Positions 14,393 to 26,511 of a stretch of 64,000 nucleotides of DNA are shown here, piece after piece (within the stretch, counting starts at the first letter, position 1; every line of letters starts with the position of its first letter). Below the pieces are notes generated by a model. The model worked only from the letters and a program-made list of their open reading frames with translations. It was not told the DNA's origin and made no database searches. The stretch lies in the NCBI GenBank assembly GCA_949130485.1, contig OX422196.1, forward strand, positions 206,001-270,000, given 5' to 3'. Made by a program: the position numbers and the translations under genes. Origin of the DNA: Agelas oroides. Its lineage: Eukaryota; Porifera; Demospongiae; Agelasida; Agelasidae.

Positions 14393-17352
14393 ATGGCTGC
14401 CGTAGACGCAGAAGAACCGAAAATTCACCCCCAAAATGTTCGGAGAAAGCGAAGAAAGGAGAGACTCATCAAGCAGGGGTATCGCAGGTCGGAGCGCGAT
14501 GATGCGAGGAGGGTTGCAGCTAGGGCCTTTCTCCTGGGAATTTCCCTGGATAGGCACCTGCAGCGGAGAACAGGAGCAACCACGAGCGAAACTAGTATCG
14601 TTCCTCGCTCCCCAGGCCCACTGTCCGTCTCTTCCAGGCAAAGTAGGAACGTGTTGGGGGAAGGCACTTCTGCACAAACTGGGCCCTCGGTGTCTGAACT
14701 TTCGGGAAGACTACAGGACATGTTGGACACACTGCCGCAGCGCAACCCCAGCCCATCCAAAGGTCCGGAGCGACAGTTTGACACCCCCATACCACCCTAC
14801 CCCCTCCTGGCTAGTCGTTCCTTGCTATCCTTTGATTCCCACGAGCTGATGCAGACACCAGCACACAGGCGGCAACAGTACGGTCACACCAAGTGGCATA
14901 CTGTTGCCAGTGAGCCCTCCACACCAGGTGTACAAGTGCATGTGCAGTATGGATTCCCACCATTGGAACTGCTTGGGAGTAGTCGGTACGTCCTCACCAT
15001 CCCAGCTGGATACAGTGAAACAAGCAATCATCCTTTTCCTTCTCTCTAGATTGGTGTTCGTGGCACATGGATTTCATGGATGCACTCCATTTGCAATACA
15101 CTCTGTCCTTCCCTACAACAAATTCAGGTTTAGCCCCAGAACTGCTATAAGTATCCTCATTCCTAGGACGTCCATCACACTACCATGGCTTTTCTCTGTA
15201 CACTGACAAGCAAAGACTATATTGGGTGCCTGGGGATGAAGCACTGTAGCATGGTGATTCATTTTGCTGTCACTCTCCTGCAGGATGGAATATACCCGAC
15301 CACGGGAAAGAACTCGCGCACGGACAACCAGTTTGTCTCTGCAGCTTGAATTGGATGGGATTGAGCTGGGTGACAGCAACACTGTCAGTTCTGTGTAGTC
15401 ATAGTCTGCACAATGCACAATTCATTACCCACACACTCAAACTCTGCATGCACACACTACAGGATGTTTCCCTTGCCTTCCTCCTCATGCCCCTCTGGGG
15501 AGCTACAGAGTCCACACAACTTGAATATGGAGACGAGCCTACACTAGTCCGGAGGCAGAGCATTAGACACAGCAAGAAGCTTTCCATTTCCCTGAGCCAC
15601 CATCCCACTGTCCACCCCATCTCAGAACCCCTGGGCTCCAGTTTCCCTTGGCAGAACTTCCGGGAGTGCCACAGTCCAACCCATGTTTTGCTACACTACC
15701 ACCCTCTCTGTCTGGACAACTATGAGTATTTTGTGGGCAGAAATACGACGACTCTGACACCACGTGGCTATAGGGTGGGCGTCTGCTTGTAACCTTAGCT
15801 TATACCAGTCTTCTCATGGTAGTCTTGCCACTGCATGTGGACAGGTTTCTATCATTCAGTATGCAAGAGACTCAGATGTGAAGAGAGGTATTAACGAACA
15901 GTTCAGTGAGGTGTTTCCCCACATCAAGCTCACACTGTCCAAACTGAGAAGGTGGGTGTGACTGGTACATTACTCATGTACTTGTGCTCTGTAAAGACAG
16001 ATTGACTGTTTTGATCAGGAGAGAGTAGTTGTACAGTGTATAGTTTATGTTGGCATGAGAGAGCAATAATAATAATAATGTCATGCTGTTGAGGCGAAAC
16101 AATAACAGTATGTGCTGAGAACTGACATGTGAAGGACAGCCACACATCTGTAGTAACTGGCTACTTTTCTGAAGCAACAATTTTGCTTTTACTGTGACAT
16201 ACATTCTGTTCTGCAGTATCAAGCAACAGATGCACCGAATAACTGCAGAGGTCTGTGCCACCATTAACGTAGCCTCCTCCCTCCCTCGACTGGTCACTGA
16301 TCTGTGAGGTTATGCTGTTGTCTTTTGTCTGCTGCAGTGTGAACTAGATGTGGTGGCCGTGGCTCACTCTTATGTCTACTATGAGAAGCTAGTACTGATG
16401 GTGAGTTGTTCCTCAAGTTGACACGGCCCACCATGATGCATTGAACTGTTCTATCCTGTGCAGGGAAAAGTGAACAAACCAAATCGGAAGTTAGTGGCTG
16501 GTGAGTACTTTATGCAAGACCTCTGTCCAGTATCTCTCTAAGTGACTGTTTGGTGCAAACTGTTTCTCTGTTTATGCAAGACCTCTGTCCAGTATCTCTC
16601 TAAGTGACTGTTTGGTGCATGTGGCTCTGTTTATGCAAGACCTCTGTCCAGTATCTCTCTAAGTGACTGTTTGGTGCAAACTGTGGCTCTGTTTATGCAA
16701 GACCTCTGTCCAGTATCTCTCTAAGTGACTGTTTGGTGCATGTGGCTCTGTTTATGCAAGACCTCTGTCCAGTATCTGTTCTCTCTAAGTGACTGTTTGG
16801 TGCAAACTGTGGCTCTGTTTATGCAAGACCTCTGTCCAGTATCTCTCTAAGTGACTGTTTGGTGCATGTGGCTCTGTTTATGCAAGACCTCTGTCCAGTA
16901 TCTCTCTAAGTGACTGTTTGGTGCAAACTGTGGCTCTGTTTATGCAAGACCTCTGTCCAGTATCTCTCTAAGTGACTGTTTGGTGCATGTGGCTCTGTTT
17001 ATGCAAGACCTCTGTCCAGTATCTGTTCTCTCTAAGTGACTGTTTGGTGCAAACTGTTTTCAGGTGCATGTTTGCTGCTGGCTGCAAAGGTTTATACCGA
17101 CATCAAAAAACAAGAAATCAAACTCCTTGTTGATGTAAGTTCAATGCTCTCACTGTTTCATATTCTTGTTTATTGTATGTTTCATGTGTTTCTGCACTGC
17201 TTTAGAGCATCACAGACGGGTTTCGTATCTCAACCAAGGAGCTGCTTCTGTATGAACTCCCTGTGCTGGCTGCTCTCCAGTTCTCCTTGGTCACACCAAC
17301 CCACCAGGTGGAGGCTCACTATGACAGACTCAGGGAGCTGGACCAAAGCTAG
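14393..17352 (+). CDS. CABLES1: CDK5 and ABL1 enzyme substrate (CABLES) homologue
   Basis: Cyclin-box adaptor that links cyclin-dependent kinases to tyrosine kinases and cell-cycle control. Ten exons: 14393-14985, 15050-15127, 15284-15383, 15463-15774, 15845-15951, 16217-16250, 16338-16400, 16464-16500, 17064-17134 and 17206-17352, giving 513 residues. The N-terminal half is basic then Ser/Pro-rich. Conserved blocks are [14 protein letters not shown]-like, [20 protein letters not shown], and the C-terminal cyclin-like fold: [40 protein letters not shown] and [20 protein letters not shown]. It represents the single ancestor-like type; CABLES1 versus CABLES2 cannot be distinguished. Intron 8 consists almost wholly of a minisatellite. 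It converges on RSPH4A, with stops 133 bp apart. Confidence 0.92.
16505..17055. repeat. ~60-bp minisatellite filling CABLES intron 8
   Basis: Nine tandem units starting TTTATGCAAGACCTCTG. Two unit types (ending TGCATGTGG or TGCAAACTGTGG) alternate. A longer variant (GTATCTGTTCTCTC) recurs after 247 bp (16751 and 16998), giving a four-monomer higher-order repeat. The array starts a few bases after the exon 8 donor and ends at the exon 9 acceptor. Confidence 0.9.
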
Positions 17353-17485
17353 CCCCAATACCACTGGCTTTCTTTCTAAACCCTTGCTCTGATGATATTC
17401 CTCCAACTTGAGAATATTTTAAATCTTCTATAAGAGTTATAGAATGTACATGTCCCCACAATATTGTAGGTTGTGCATGCATCAG

Positions 17486-19369
17486 TTAGTCCTCATCGGA
17501 CTCCTCAGGCTCCTCCTCTTCCTCCATGTTGGCCTGTGTCTCCTCCTGAGCTGCTTTCAGTGCTGCCTCCTGCTCCACAGTGGGGTCTGTGGTCTCAGCT
17601 ATGTCTGCCCCGGCTGGGAACTCCTCCTGGATAGACGGTGGCAGTGCTGGGTTGAAGGGAACAGAGCTGTACTTCAGACCCCAACCAACGTAGATGTTCT
17701 CACATTTCCTGCGATATAGACAAAAAATCTCATTCCCAGTTGCATGTAAAAGAGAATTATGCTTATAACTCTAGTGTCACAATAAGACTCACTTTCCAAT
17801 GGTGAAGGCATGTGCCCCTGGCCATAGATTAGAGCTTGCAATGGCTACAGCATAGTGTGGGGCAATGGAAGAGGAGAGCCTAGCCGACCAGGCTGGTATT
17901 CCATCCACCTCTGCAGTAAGGAGGAGCCAACTCACGTATCATAGGAGCAACATATCAAAGTGCTATTGTATCCTTCACACACTAGAGTGTGACTACCCCG
18001 CTTCTTCCTTACTGTTGTCCTCGGACACAGAGGCGAGGATAGATGGTCCTGTCTCTGGCTCTGGCTCCTCCGGCTGCTCCTTGTCTTCATCCTCCTCCTC
18101 CTCGTCTTCAAACTCATCCTCTGCCTTCTGTACTGGGTTCCACCATCTTGTACGACCCTAAGATGGAGGGAGAAGAGGGGGTCAATGTCTGTTGCTTGCA
18201 ACTATCAACAGTTATTATTCCTGTTACCTGTGGTAGAATGTAGGGCACGTGATGGACCCAATTGCTAATGTCGACAAACTCCGAGATCTTTGGGGCCTCA
18301 AACTCAGCATTCAACTCAATCTCAACAGGACCTGGTGGACAGCAATACAACATAATAATATACTACCCCTAAGTTCCCTCCCTCCCTCCCTCCCTCCCTC
18401 CTCGCTCCCCACACACACCTTCACCCTCCTCTTCCTCCTCCTCATCTTCTGGTGTCTGATAGTACCCACTGGGACTGATGTGTGTAGTGGCTGAGATGCG
18501 GGCTATCTGGGCTCGTAGGTAGTTGCTCTCATTCCCAGGAAAGGGAGGAAAGGTGATGATTGGAGCATCAAGCCTTCCTGTCAACAGTCTCCTCACAGCC
18601 CGAGCAGCCACAATTTGGGCTGGCTTCACATGAGGTAGTTTCACCCATGGATCACCAGCTGTAAGAGGGAGGGAGGGAGGGGTACATAGTGGGCAGACGG
18701 TGGGCAGATGGCGTCACTCACGCTGGTTGCAGACAAAGTAAGTCTTCTTGTTAGCACCAGTCTTTGGCTCCTCCTTGGGGACTACAGGTGGAGGTTTCCA
18801 TTGGCTTTTGGGGGGCTCGTCCTTCTCTTCATCCGATCCACCATCTTCCCCTTCTCCTTCCCCTCCTCCTTCCTCCCCTCCCCCCTCTCCTTCCACCTCC
18901 TCTTCCCCTTCCCCTTCTCCCTCTTGGAACTCTGCCTCAGCCACAAGGTAGTCTGCTTCCGTTCCAAACAACTTACCTGAACATATAGTTTTTGGAAATA
19001 AAAAACATGTGTTTCATTATGGTCTGTCTTCCTATCTGTTGGACAATGATGTTGGCATAGACACACTATGCTCTCAAGATAGGGAGTGTTGTCCCACACA
19101 CGAATGGCTCACCCCAGAATCTAACAGAGGTGAGTGGCTGCGTCTGTGTTAGCTTCTTCAGGGCCAGGAAGATACGATATGTCTCCTCTCTTCCCAAACC
19201 AACCTGAGGGCACAGTTTAACATCACGTCCACTTCACTCCACACTACACACGCTTCCACTCACCCCTCCCTGCTCAAAGTATCTGGCAAGGTCCATTAGG
19301 TCCGGGAATGGTATGGAGACCTCCTCATCTACCTCCACATCTGTGTCAGCATCTGTTCTCTGGTGAACA

Positions 19370-19404
<35 letters not shown>

Positions 19405-20295
19405 TGTGGCAGTGGGTATTGGGGGTATGCATGTGTGGTGTGTGGCAGTGGGTATGGGGGTATGCATGTGTGGTGTGTGGCAGTGGGTATGGGGGTATGC
19501 ATGTGTGGTGTGTGGCAGTGGGTATGGGGGTATGCATGTGTGGTGTGTGGCAGTGGGTATGGGGGTATGCATGTGTGGTGTGTGGCAGTGGGTATGGGGG
19601 TATGCATGTGTGGTGTGTGGCAGTGGGTATGCTTACACTACACATTTTCTTGTGTGCCAGGATTTGATGGTTGCTCATTTTACCTCAAACAGTGGTTTTT
19701 GCTTCTCTGCCACCCCCACTCGCTCTGAAGGCCCCTCTTGGTCCTAGCCAAGGATCAGAGAGGAGGGAGCTCACAACATTGCACCAACAGTTAGTGAGAG
19801 AAACGCTTGCTCACCTGCAGAGTATCTGGCTTTGTCTGACATCTCTCCCTCTTAACTGACTCAGAAATACGCTCAAACAGGTCTGCAGTAAAACAGTACT
19901 GCCAAGTTATGTCACCTACAGTAGCTGCTCATTTCCAGGCAGTTTTGAGTGGTATGCAAGGGAACAAGTCTAGTTGCACAAACATGTGGAATATTCATGG
20001 TGGAGTAAATGATCATACCAACAGAGTTTGATGGCCGTTCGTCCAGAACCCGGGACAGACATTCGCTCAAGTGGTCATATCTGTGTAGAAAATAATTTAT
20101 AGTAAACATGAGTAGACACCGGGCTCCTCCTCCCTAGCTAATGTGCAGTATGCGACAAAGGGAGGATCTTGGGTAAACATGGCGATCCCCGCTACACCAC
20201 GCCAGCCTACATTCTCACAAGTTATTGTTTGAGTGAGGACTGGTCTGCAGCAGAAAGGCCTTCGCCGCGTGGACCTGCGCCTCCAGGTTTGCCAT
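17486..20295 (-). CDS. RSPH4A: Radial spoke head protein 4/6
   Basis: Axonemal protein of the radial spoke head in motile cilia and flagella. Twelve exons: 20219-20295, 20019-20080, 19815-19882, 19684-19743, 19264-19359, 19113-19203, 18722-18976, 18419-18658, 18228-18331, 18013-18157, 17793-17910 and 17486-17708, giving 512 residues. The order of conserved blocks follows vertebrate RSPH4A/6[107 protein letters not shown] and [17 protein letters not shown]. Acidic Glu-rich loops separate them. The long N-terminal extension of mammalian RSPH4A is absent. The label covers the ancestor of RSPH4A and RSPH6A. Confidence 0.94.
19370..19632. repeat. (GT)n plus 35-bp minisatellite in RSPH4A intron 4
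   Basis: A GT tract is followed by about six copies of a 35-bp unit containing GTATGCATGTGTGGTGTGTG. Open frames across it in all phases are artefacts of the repeat. Confidence 0.9.
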
Positions 20296-20581
20296 GGCTG
20301 CACTCCTGCAGTTGTTTCTCAGCGGTTTCTATGGAGACGGGGTCAAAGGTTGGAGAATCCCCGCAAGTACCAATCAAATTCCCTGCATAGTTCCTCTGGT
20401 GGGAACGTAAATTCTTAGCATTCTCCGCGAACCACACAACACTAGCAAAGCAATAGACTGGCAGGATAGAAAGCTTACCAAGCCGCGCCATTTGTACGTT
20501 CTACGGTCCTACGATGATTCGATGAAATTGGGCACCATCAGCGGTGTTTTAAAGATCTGTCTACTTTTAATCATACGCCAA
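20296..20581. promoter_or_regulatory. RSPH4A/SAV1 divergent promoter with X-box-like site
   Basis: 286 bp between start codons. GTTTCTATGGAGAC at 20325-20338, 30 bp before the RSPH4A ATG, resembles the RFX X-box (GTTGCCATGGMAAC), the usual motif of ciliary genes; I count 11 of 14 positions. Activity is inferred. Confidence 0.45.
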
Positions 20582-23500
20582 ATGCCTTTCAAGAAACCCA
20601 AAAGAGAAAACGATACAGGGGACTCTATCACTGGCAAGAACGGAAAGTACCGGAGGAAAGAGCCGCCCTCTCCCTCTGTAGCAGGTAGCCCGCTAGCTAG
20701 ATAACGTACTTATTGGTCTGGGGGGCTAATTAGAGAACAATTAGCACTGGTGTATAAGGTGGGTGTGGAGGCCTTCAACGGTAACTTATTTCTCCTGCAG
20801 ATTACTACAATACATCAAGTGTGGTGAGACATCCGACTGCAGTCCGGCGCTCGGATCAGCCGCCCCTGGCCAGTAGGAATGCACGGTCCATCTCTGTCCC
20901 CTCCCTGCATGCCATTGAGACCAAGGCAAGGTATTCCCCTCCTCCCTCCCCACCCAAGGTCCGGTCCAGGAGTGTGCGCCTCAACACCAAAAAGGCCCTC
21001 TCCTTCAAAAAGCTAAAGAAGCTTTTTGGCTCCCATGTGGAGCTTGACAACGGGGGAGGACTGTGGACTGATGACCACCAGACAGTCGGCACCTACCGGC
21101 CTCTCACCTACGCCCGGCCCCGGTCAATAGGTGGGTCTTCTGACTGCTCTAGCTCAAGCTATACACACTCTGACTTCTCCCGGTGTAACTCTCTGAGGGA
21201 CTCTAGTCACAGCAGGATCAGCCACGGCAACGACAGTGTGTTTGGTGTGAGGCAGGCCTCCTATGATTCTGCAGACTACGTACCCAACCACCACATCCTC
21301 ACTGGCTCCTCTGAATCCAACCTCAGACCCTTCTCAATCGCATACATGCCCCGTTCTCTCTCCAGCACTTCACTCAAGAATAATGGTGTTCAGCCCAAGG
21401 ACCCCAGACACTTCTCCATCGCTGCCATTCCTGCTAACTCAACTTCAGTTGACCCTCCAGCAGACAGCCTACAGTCCCGCAAGCAGTCCCCACTCCGACT
21501 CATGCACAGAACGCAGGTCATGCCAGATGACATGGAGTCAGTCTGGGAGGACTCACACTCGTTCACCTACGTCCCCAATGCTCCTGTGGTGCCCAGTGAT
21601 CCGGGGTACCGACAGCTGGCAGAGGAACTTATGAGCGCCCTACCCACACGCAAAAATTCGACCGACTTCCAAGACTCTCGGATGATTTCAGACCCAACTC
21701 TGGACCCAAGGCGGATCTCCAATGATTCTGGTGTGGAGAGCTCGTCAACAAAGCCAAACCGCTCACTTCCTTCCACACCCAATGCCCAGTCCTTTAGCTC
21801 AGTGAGGAACGGAGGGGCTTCCACTCCCGAACTGCGATTGGGAACACCTCGTGGTGAGTTTGTGAGAGGAGGAATGACTGGAATGCTTTTGTTGGACACT
21901 GCTCTGCTTGGGGTTAATGGGGGTCACATCAGTATGTCTGTGGGCCGGTAGATACAGCAATGCTTGCAATTCCCTCCAAAAATTTTGTTTCCAATTGCCA
22001 TTTTTGCTACTGCCTCCCACACCATGCCATGCATGTAAGCTACTGTGTTGAGGTGATAGGTGACCTCCCTGGTGGAGAATTCATCTGCATGGCTGCCATA
22101 TGGGCCCGTGTCACCAGCCCTAAAATGGAGGGAAACCTGTGCCGTGTGTGTGTGTATACTTCAGAATGTGCTCATTCACACCTTAGAGGATTGATCTTGG
22201 CATTCCAGGACCCGACAGCAATGTGTGGAATCCGTCATTGCTGGTGTGTTTGATATGGGTTGCCCGGACCACCCCTGGCAGTCGTGTGCAGCCATCTGTG
22301 GTGGTCATGCTCAGAAGCTTTCCAAACTCTCCACACTCGAGTAAAGAGGCAGCTTGTTTGGCTTTCTAAACTCTTGGCTGAGTTTGGTCAACACTGGGGG
22401 AGCCCTGGTTGACTGTTATACTTGAGTAGAGGAGGCACTGGTTGGCGACTCATTCGAAACAGAGTTGATGGATTCCACATGTCCTGTTGTGAAGTGCCTC
22501 TACTTGAGAGGAAAGATACTGAAAGTACTCATCTCTTGTGTTTACATATTTTTACGCACACACACACATGTATGCACACATACACATGCAGACTTCCTCT
22601 CTCAGGAGAGCCTTCATTCCCTCCCTCCTGGATGGGACATGGCCTACACACCACAGGGCCTCAGATATTACATGGAGTAAGCGAAACACTTTTCTGTCCA
22701 TTTAGCTAAACCGCTGGATGTTGCCCACCCCTATCATTAGGGGAGAGTGGAGGGAGACTGTGCATTGGGAGGGGGTGCTATTGAGCCATTGAGCATGCTT
22801 CCCTCCCCTCTCCTTTCTTGTAATTTGCTCCTTTTGTCAAGTGGGCAGGCAAAGGGCTCTGTTAGCACAGCGGCTCTGGAATGTGTGTTCAGTAGTTCTC
22901 TAGTGTGCTTTTCAGTGGCTTACACAATGCCAACTGTTACCCCCCTCCTCTCCCCCCCCCTCTCCTCCGCCTCTCCTCCTCCTAACCCTCGCAGCCACAA
23001 ATCGCAGACAACACACTGGAGGCTGCCCAATGATACTGACGACTCGCTAGGTAAGTGCTGTTTACAACTGGGATGATTTACACATTTCAGAAACCTTGTA
23101 GTCAAATTTCATTCCGTAGATTCCGTGTCCATTGTTACGTTCTGACAATATGCTACATAGCTCCTTGTGTACCCTGGTTCCTATTGATGTGTGTGATGCT
23201 GCATAGCTCCTTGTGTACCCTGGTTCCTATTGATGTGTGTGATGCTACATAGCTCCTTGTGTACCCTGGTTCCTATTGATGTGTGTGATGCTACATAGCT
23301 CCTTGTGTACCCTGGTTCCTATTGATGTGTGTGATGCTACATAGCTCCTTGTGTACCCTGGTTCCTATTGATGTGTGTGATGCTACATACCTCCTTGTGT
23401 ACCCTGGTTCCTATTGATGTGTGTGATGCTACATAGCTCCTTGTGTACCCTGGTTCCTATTGATGTGTGTGATGCTACATAGCTCCTTGTGTACCCTGGT

Positions 23501-24489
23501 TCCTATTGATGTGTGTGATGCTACATACCTCCTTGTGTACCCTGGTTCCTATTGATGTGTGCGATGCTACATAGCTCCTTGTGTACCCTGGTTCCTATTG
23601 ATGTGTGTGATGCTACATAGCTCCTTGTGTACCCTGGTTCCTATTGATGTGTGTGATGCTACATAGCTCCTTGTGTACCCTGGTTCCTATTGATGTGTGT
23701 GATGCTACATACCTCCTGAGCAGAGCAAAGCATCCTTTGTCGTGGTATTCATACCACCATGACTTAAATGTTGATGGCTAAATTGGCTTCCAAATGTTTG
23801 GTGTTCGTTAGCAATTTCCCACAACTTTGGTTGGTTGATAACTTAATGTGAGGACAACTACCTGCACTTTGATAATAGTGTATGCATGTGCACACCCACA
23901 CACACACACACACATAGAACTACCGACAGGATGGGAAGTCGTCCGATCAACTCGCTATGGCACATACTATGTCAAGTAAGTTTGACAGTCCTACAACATA
24001 CCTGCAATGCTTGACATCCCTGCGCAGTGGGTGACTTTGCATAACATCTAGGCCTGTTTTATAAGGGAGATGTGGTTCGTTGATTGTTCATCCATAGCCA
24101 CCGAGACCTTCACTTTTCCCTCCCTCCTCCCCTCCTCCCCTCCTCCCCTCCTCCCCTCCTCCGTCCTTCCCCTCCTCCATCTCTCCTCTCCCCTCCCCTC
24201 CTCCCAACAGTCACAACAACAAAACAGCAATCTACCAGCACCCATACCATGCACGCCCCCCTCCTCCCTACCACCGTTCTCTCCGGTTCGAAGAAGAAGA
24301 ACCAAAACAAGCAAGAGAACGAAAAACTCCTGCAAGATCTCACTCACACAGGTAAGACAAAGCACGGGCTGTGTAGGATGTGGCATGCTGGGGTGTGTCC
24401 CACTGTTGTTAGCGTGGCACTCCAGTTATTCTAGAGACCATTTGCATTGGAATGCAGATCACAGAGCATTAAAGGAGGTATTCCTCATG

Positions 24490-24520
<31 letters not shown>

Positions 24521-25653
24521 CTCCTAGAAGCACGCAGACACATCGAGTGCTAGACCCCAATGCATCCCTGCCACGGAGGTCAAAGTCCTTCCGAGACCAG
24601 GAGATGCAGGACGGCTATCCAGCTCGAGTGTCTCACGAGAGACAATTGTCCACCATGACCTATGTCCCCCCAAGCCCCTATCAGATTGCAGGTACGTAGA
24701 TCCTAAGAACCATACGCTTGTTAGGCGGAGGTACTCACAGATCATGGTAGCTTTGTTTTCAGCCAGGCCACAGCTTCTGTTGTTTGCAAGTGACAGAAGC
24801 TGTGGCCCAGGCATGTGGTGGTGGAGGCCTGCGACGGAGTGTCTCTGATTGTGGCACAGTGAGACGCTGTGCTTGTTAACAGGAAAGCATCCCATCTCAT
24901 CTGGTGTCGGGGAACCAGCTGCTCGCTACTTTGTATATAGTGTCGTCTCCCCTCCAACTTTAGTAAATGCGTAGAATGTGCTGATAGCCTAAACATGCGC
25001 TGTTTATCTCTCAGTGCCTCACCATTGCTATGGTTCCTGCACAATTTACCTGGGTTGTTAGGAATGGTATTCTAATCTAAGCATTTTTCAAACTCAGTTG
25101 CACTGTAATTGTTATAACTCTCTCCTGTTCAGAAATCCCTCCCTGGCTACGAGAGTACATTGACTCTCCCTTTGGCTGTAAGAAAGACACAGAACTACAG
25201 GTGTGTGTACTGGTGATGCATGGCTGACTGGTGTCAAACCAGTCATGGAGCATTGATAATTTGACATGTAAGTACCACTTAACCCCTGCCCCCTCCTTCC
25301 AGTGGCACCGATATTCTCATGAAGATCTAACTGGCCTGGACACCATGATCAAGAGACTGCTAAAGAAAGGCTCTGAGCAGATTGTGAAGCAATACGAGTA
25401 CTACAGAGTGGCAGTTCAACAGGAGATAGACACCCGGATACGACAGAGGCACCGGGCAGCCATGCAGAAGACTATACAGCGACAGCTTGCCCAAGAGTAC
25501 AGACCACCACCCCTGCTGCTGCCGGCCTATCAGGAGCCAAGTCTGGATGGTGGACGGTATGGTCCATTCCACGAGGAACCCAGAGCCAGCCAGCTTCAGC
25601 CACGCCTCTCAGACTCTGATTTCCTACAAGAGCTGGAGGAGACCTTTGTATGA
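20582..25653 (+). CDS. SAV1: Salvador homologue (Hippo pathway scaffold)
   Basis: Cytoplasmic scaffold that binds Hippo/MST kinase through its SARAH domain and promotes LATS activation. Nine exons: 20582-20684, 20801-21853, 22592-22676, 22995-23050, 23918-23975, 24211-24351, 24528-24691, 25133-25200 and 25303-25653, giving 692 residues; the human protein has 383. The excess is a Ser/Pro-rich, probably disordered N-terminal region from exon 2. WW1 (about 395-427) starts LPPGWDMAYTPQGLRYYMDH. WW2 (about 433-465) starts ELPTGWEVV; its second Trp is Tyr, as in human SAV1. The SARAH coiled coil (about 577-640) follows the conserved EIPPWLREY. The start MPFKK is chosen over an upstream non-ATG extension. 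Divergent from RSPH4A. Confidence 0.95.
23150..23715. repeat. 46-bp minisatellite in SAV1 intron 4
   Basis: About twelve units of a 46-bp repeat containing TAGCTCCTTGTGTACCCTGG, highly homogeneous, with a TACATACCTCC variant recurring every few copies. Confidence 0.93.
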
Positions 25654-26511
25654 TGTCACGCCTCTCCTCCTCGGCTCCTTCCGTTTCATCAATCATTCAG
25701 TGTACATGACCCTCATTTATATTGTTGTACATAGTAGACCAGTTGTCGTTGTTGCATCAATCCTGTTTCTATCCTGAAATGTTCTATATCCGTGACATGC
25801 AGTCTTTATATATAATAATCTCATGCATGCAATAATCCCACGAATATTTGCATATTTATAATGAGATAAGGTTACATATGCAGCCACATTTGCCGGCTCC
25901 TCCTCAGGTTTTTGGTTGCATAATTGGGTATATTCTTTACACTACACATAATTTATACTACATGACTGGGTAGGGGGGTCCGTAGGCAATCAAGCTAGGT
26001 GGAGTGCTAATTAATGCTACCCCCATTCTCACTGGCAACTTGCAGCAATATAAAGGACTGGTTACGTGTGTGTATGTATGTCATGCAATCAGTATATATT
26101 CTACACCTAAATATACCAAAATGACACATTGAATGTGCACACGGAACATGCAGCAGTGTAACAGTCACACACGTACACATCATGCACAACCCTGTACTTA
26201 AATGAAGGGATTACATGAAACACAACTGTTGTATAGCATTTTTCGTATGGCATCACTCAAAGGTGGCATCACTCAAAGGTGGCATCACTCAAAGGTGGCA
26301 TCACTCAAAGGTGGCATCACCTCCTCCTTCACTATGAGCACTGCCTAGCCTCATTCCCAGGCCTTCTCACCAAGGCTTGCAGTATGCAAAAAGGGATCAA
26401 AAACTGGAAACGAGGCTACACATCGAGCGGTCTCATTCCCAGGCTGAGGTGGGTGGAATGGGAACGAGACTGTACTCAATGTGGGCAAGGATTCTGGCGT
26501 GGTTTGCAGCC
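25654..26511. other. Intergenic region SAV1 to tRNA isopentenyltransferase
   Basis: 858 bp on the + strand between tandem genes. It holds SAV1 3' UTR sequence, five copies of a 16-bp repeat (GGCATCACTCAAAGGT, about 26248-26322) and a compound foldback element (26346-26471) ending only 41 bp before the next start codon. No exon seen. Confidence 0.6.
26346..26471. mobile_element. Compound foldback element upstream of the isopentenyltransferase
   Basis: TAGCCTCATTCCCAGGCC, inner GCTTGCAGTA and ACGAGGCTA, then a second CTCATTCCCAGGCT with GGGAACGAGACT. It occupies the likely promoter or 5' UTR. Confidence 0.7.

Noticed and set aside
19234-19747. Several ~120-residue frames on both strands
   Set aside because: Come from the 35-bp and GT repeats in RSPH4A intron 4.
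20492-20581. N-terminal extension of SAV1 upstream of MPFKK
   Set aside because: The upstream frame has no ATG at its start and no similarity to Salvador; the basic MPFKKPK start matches the family style.
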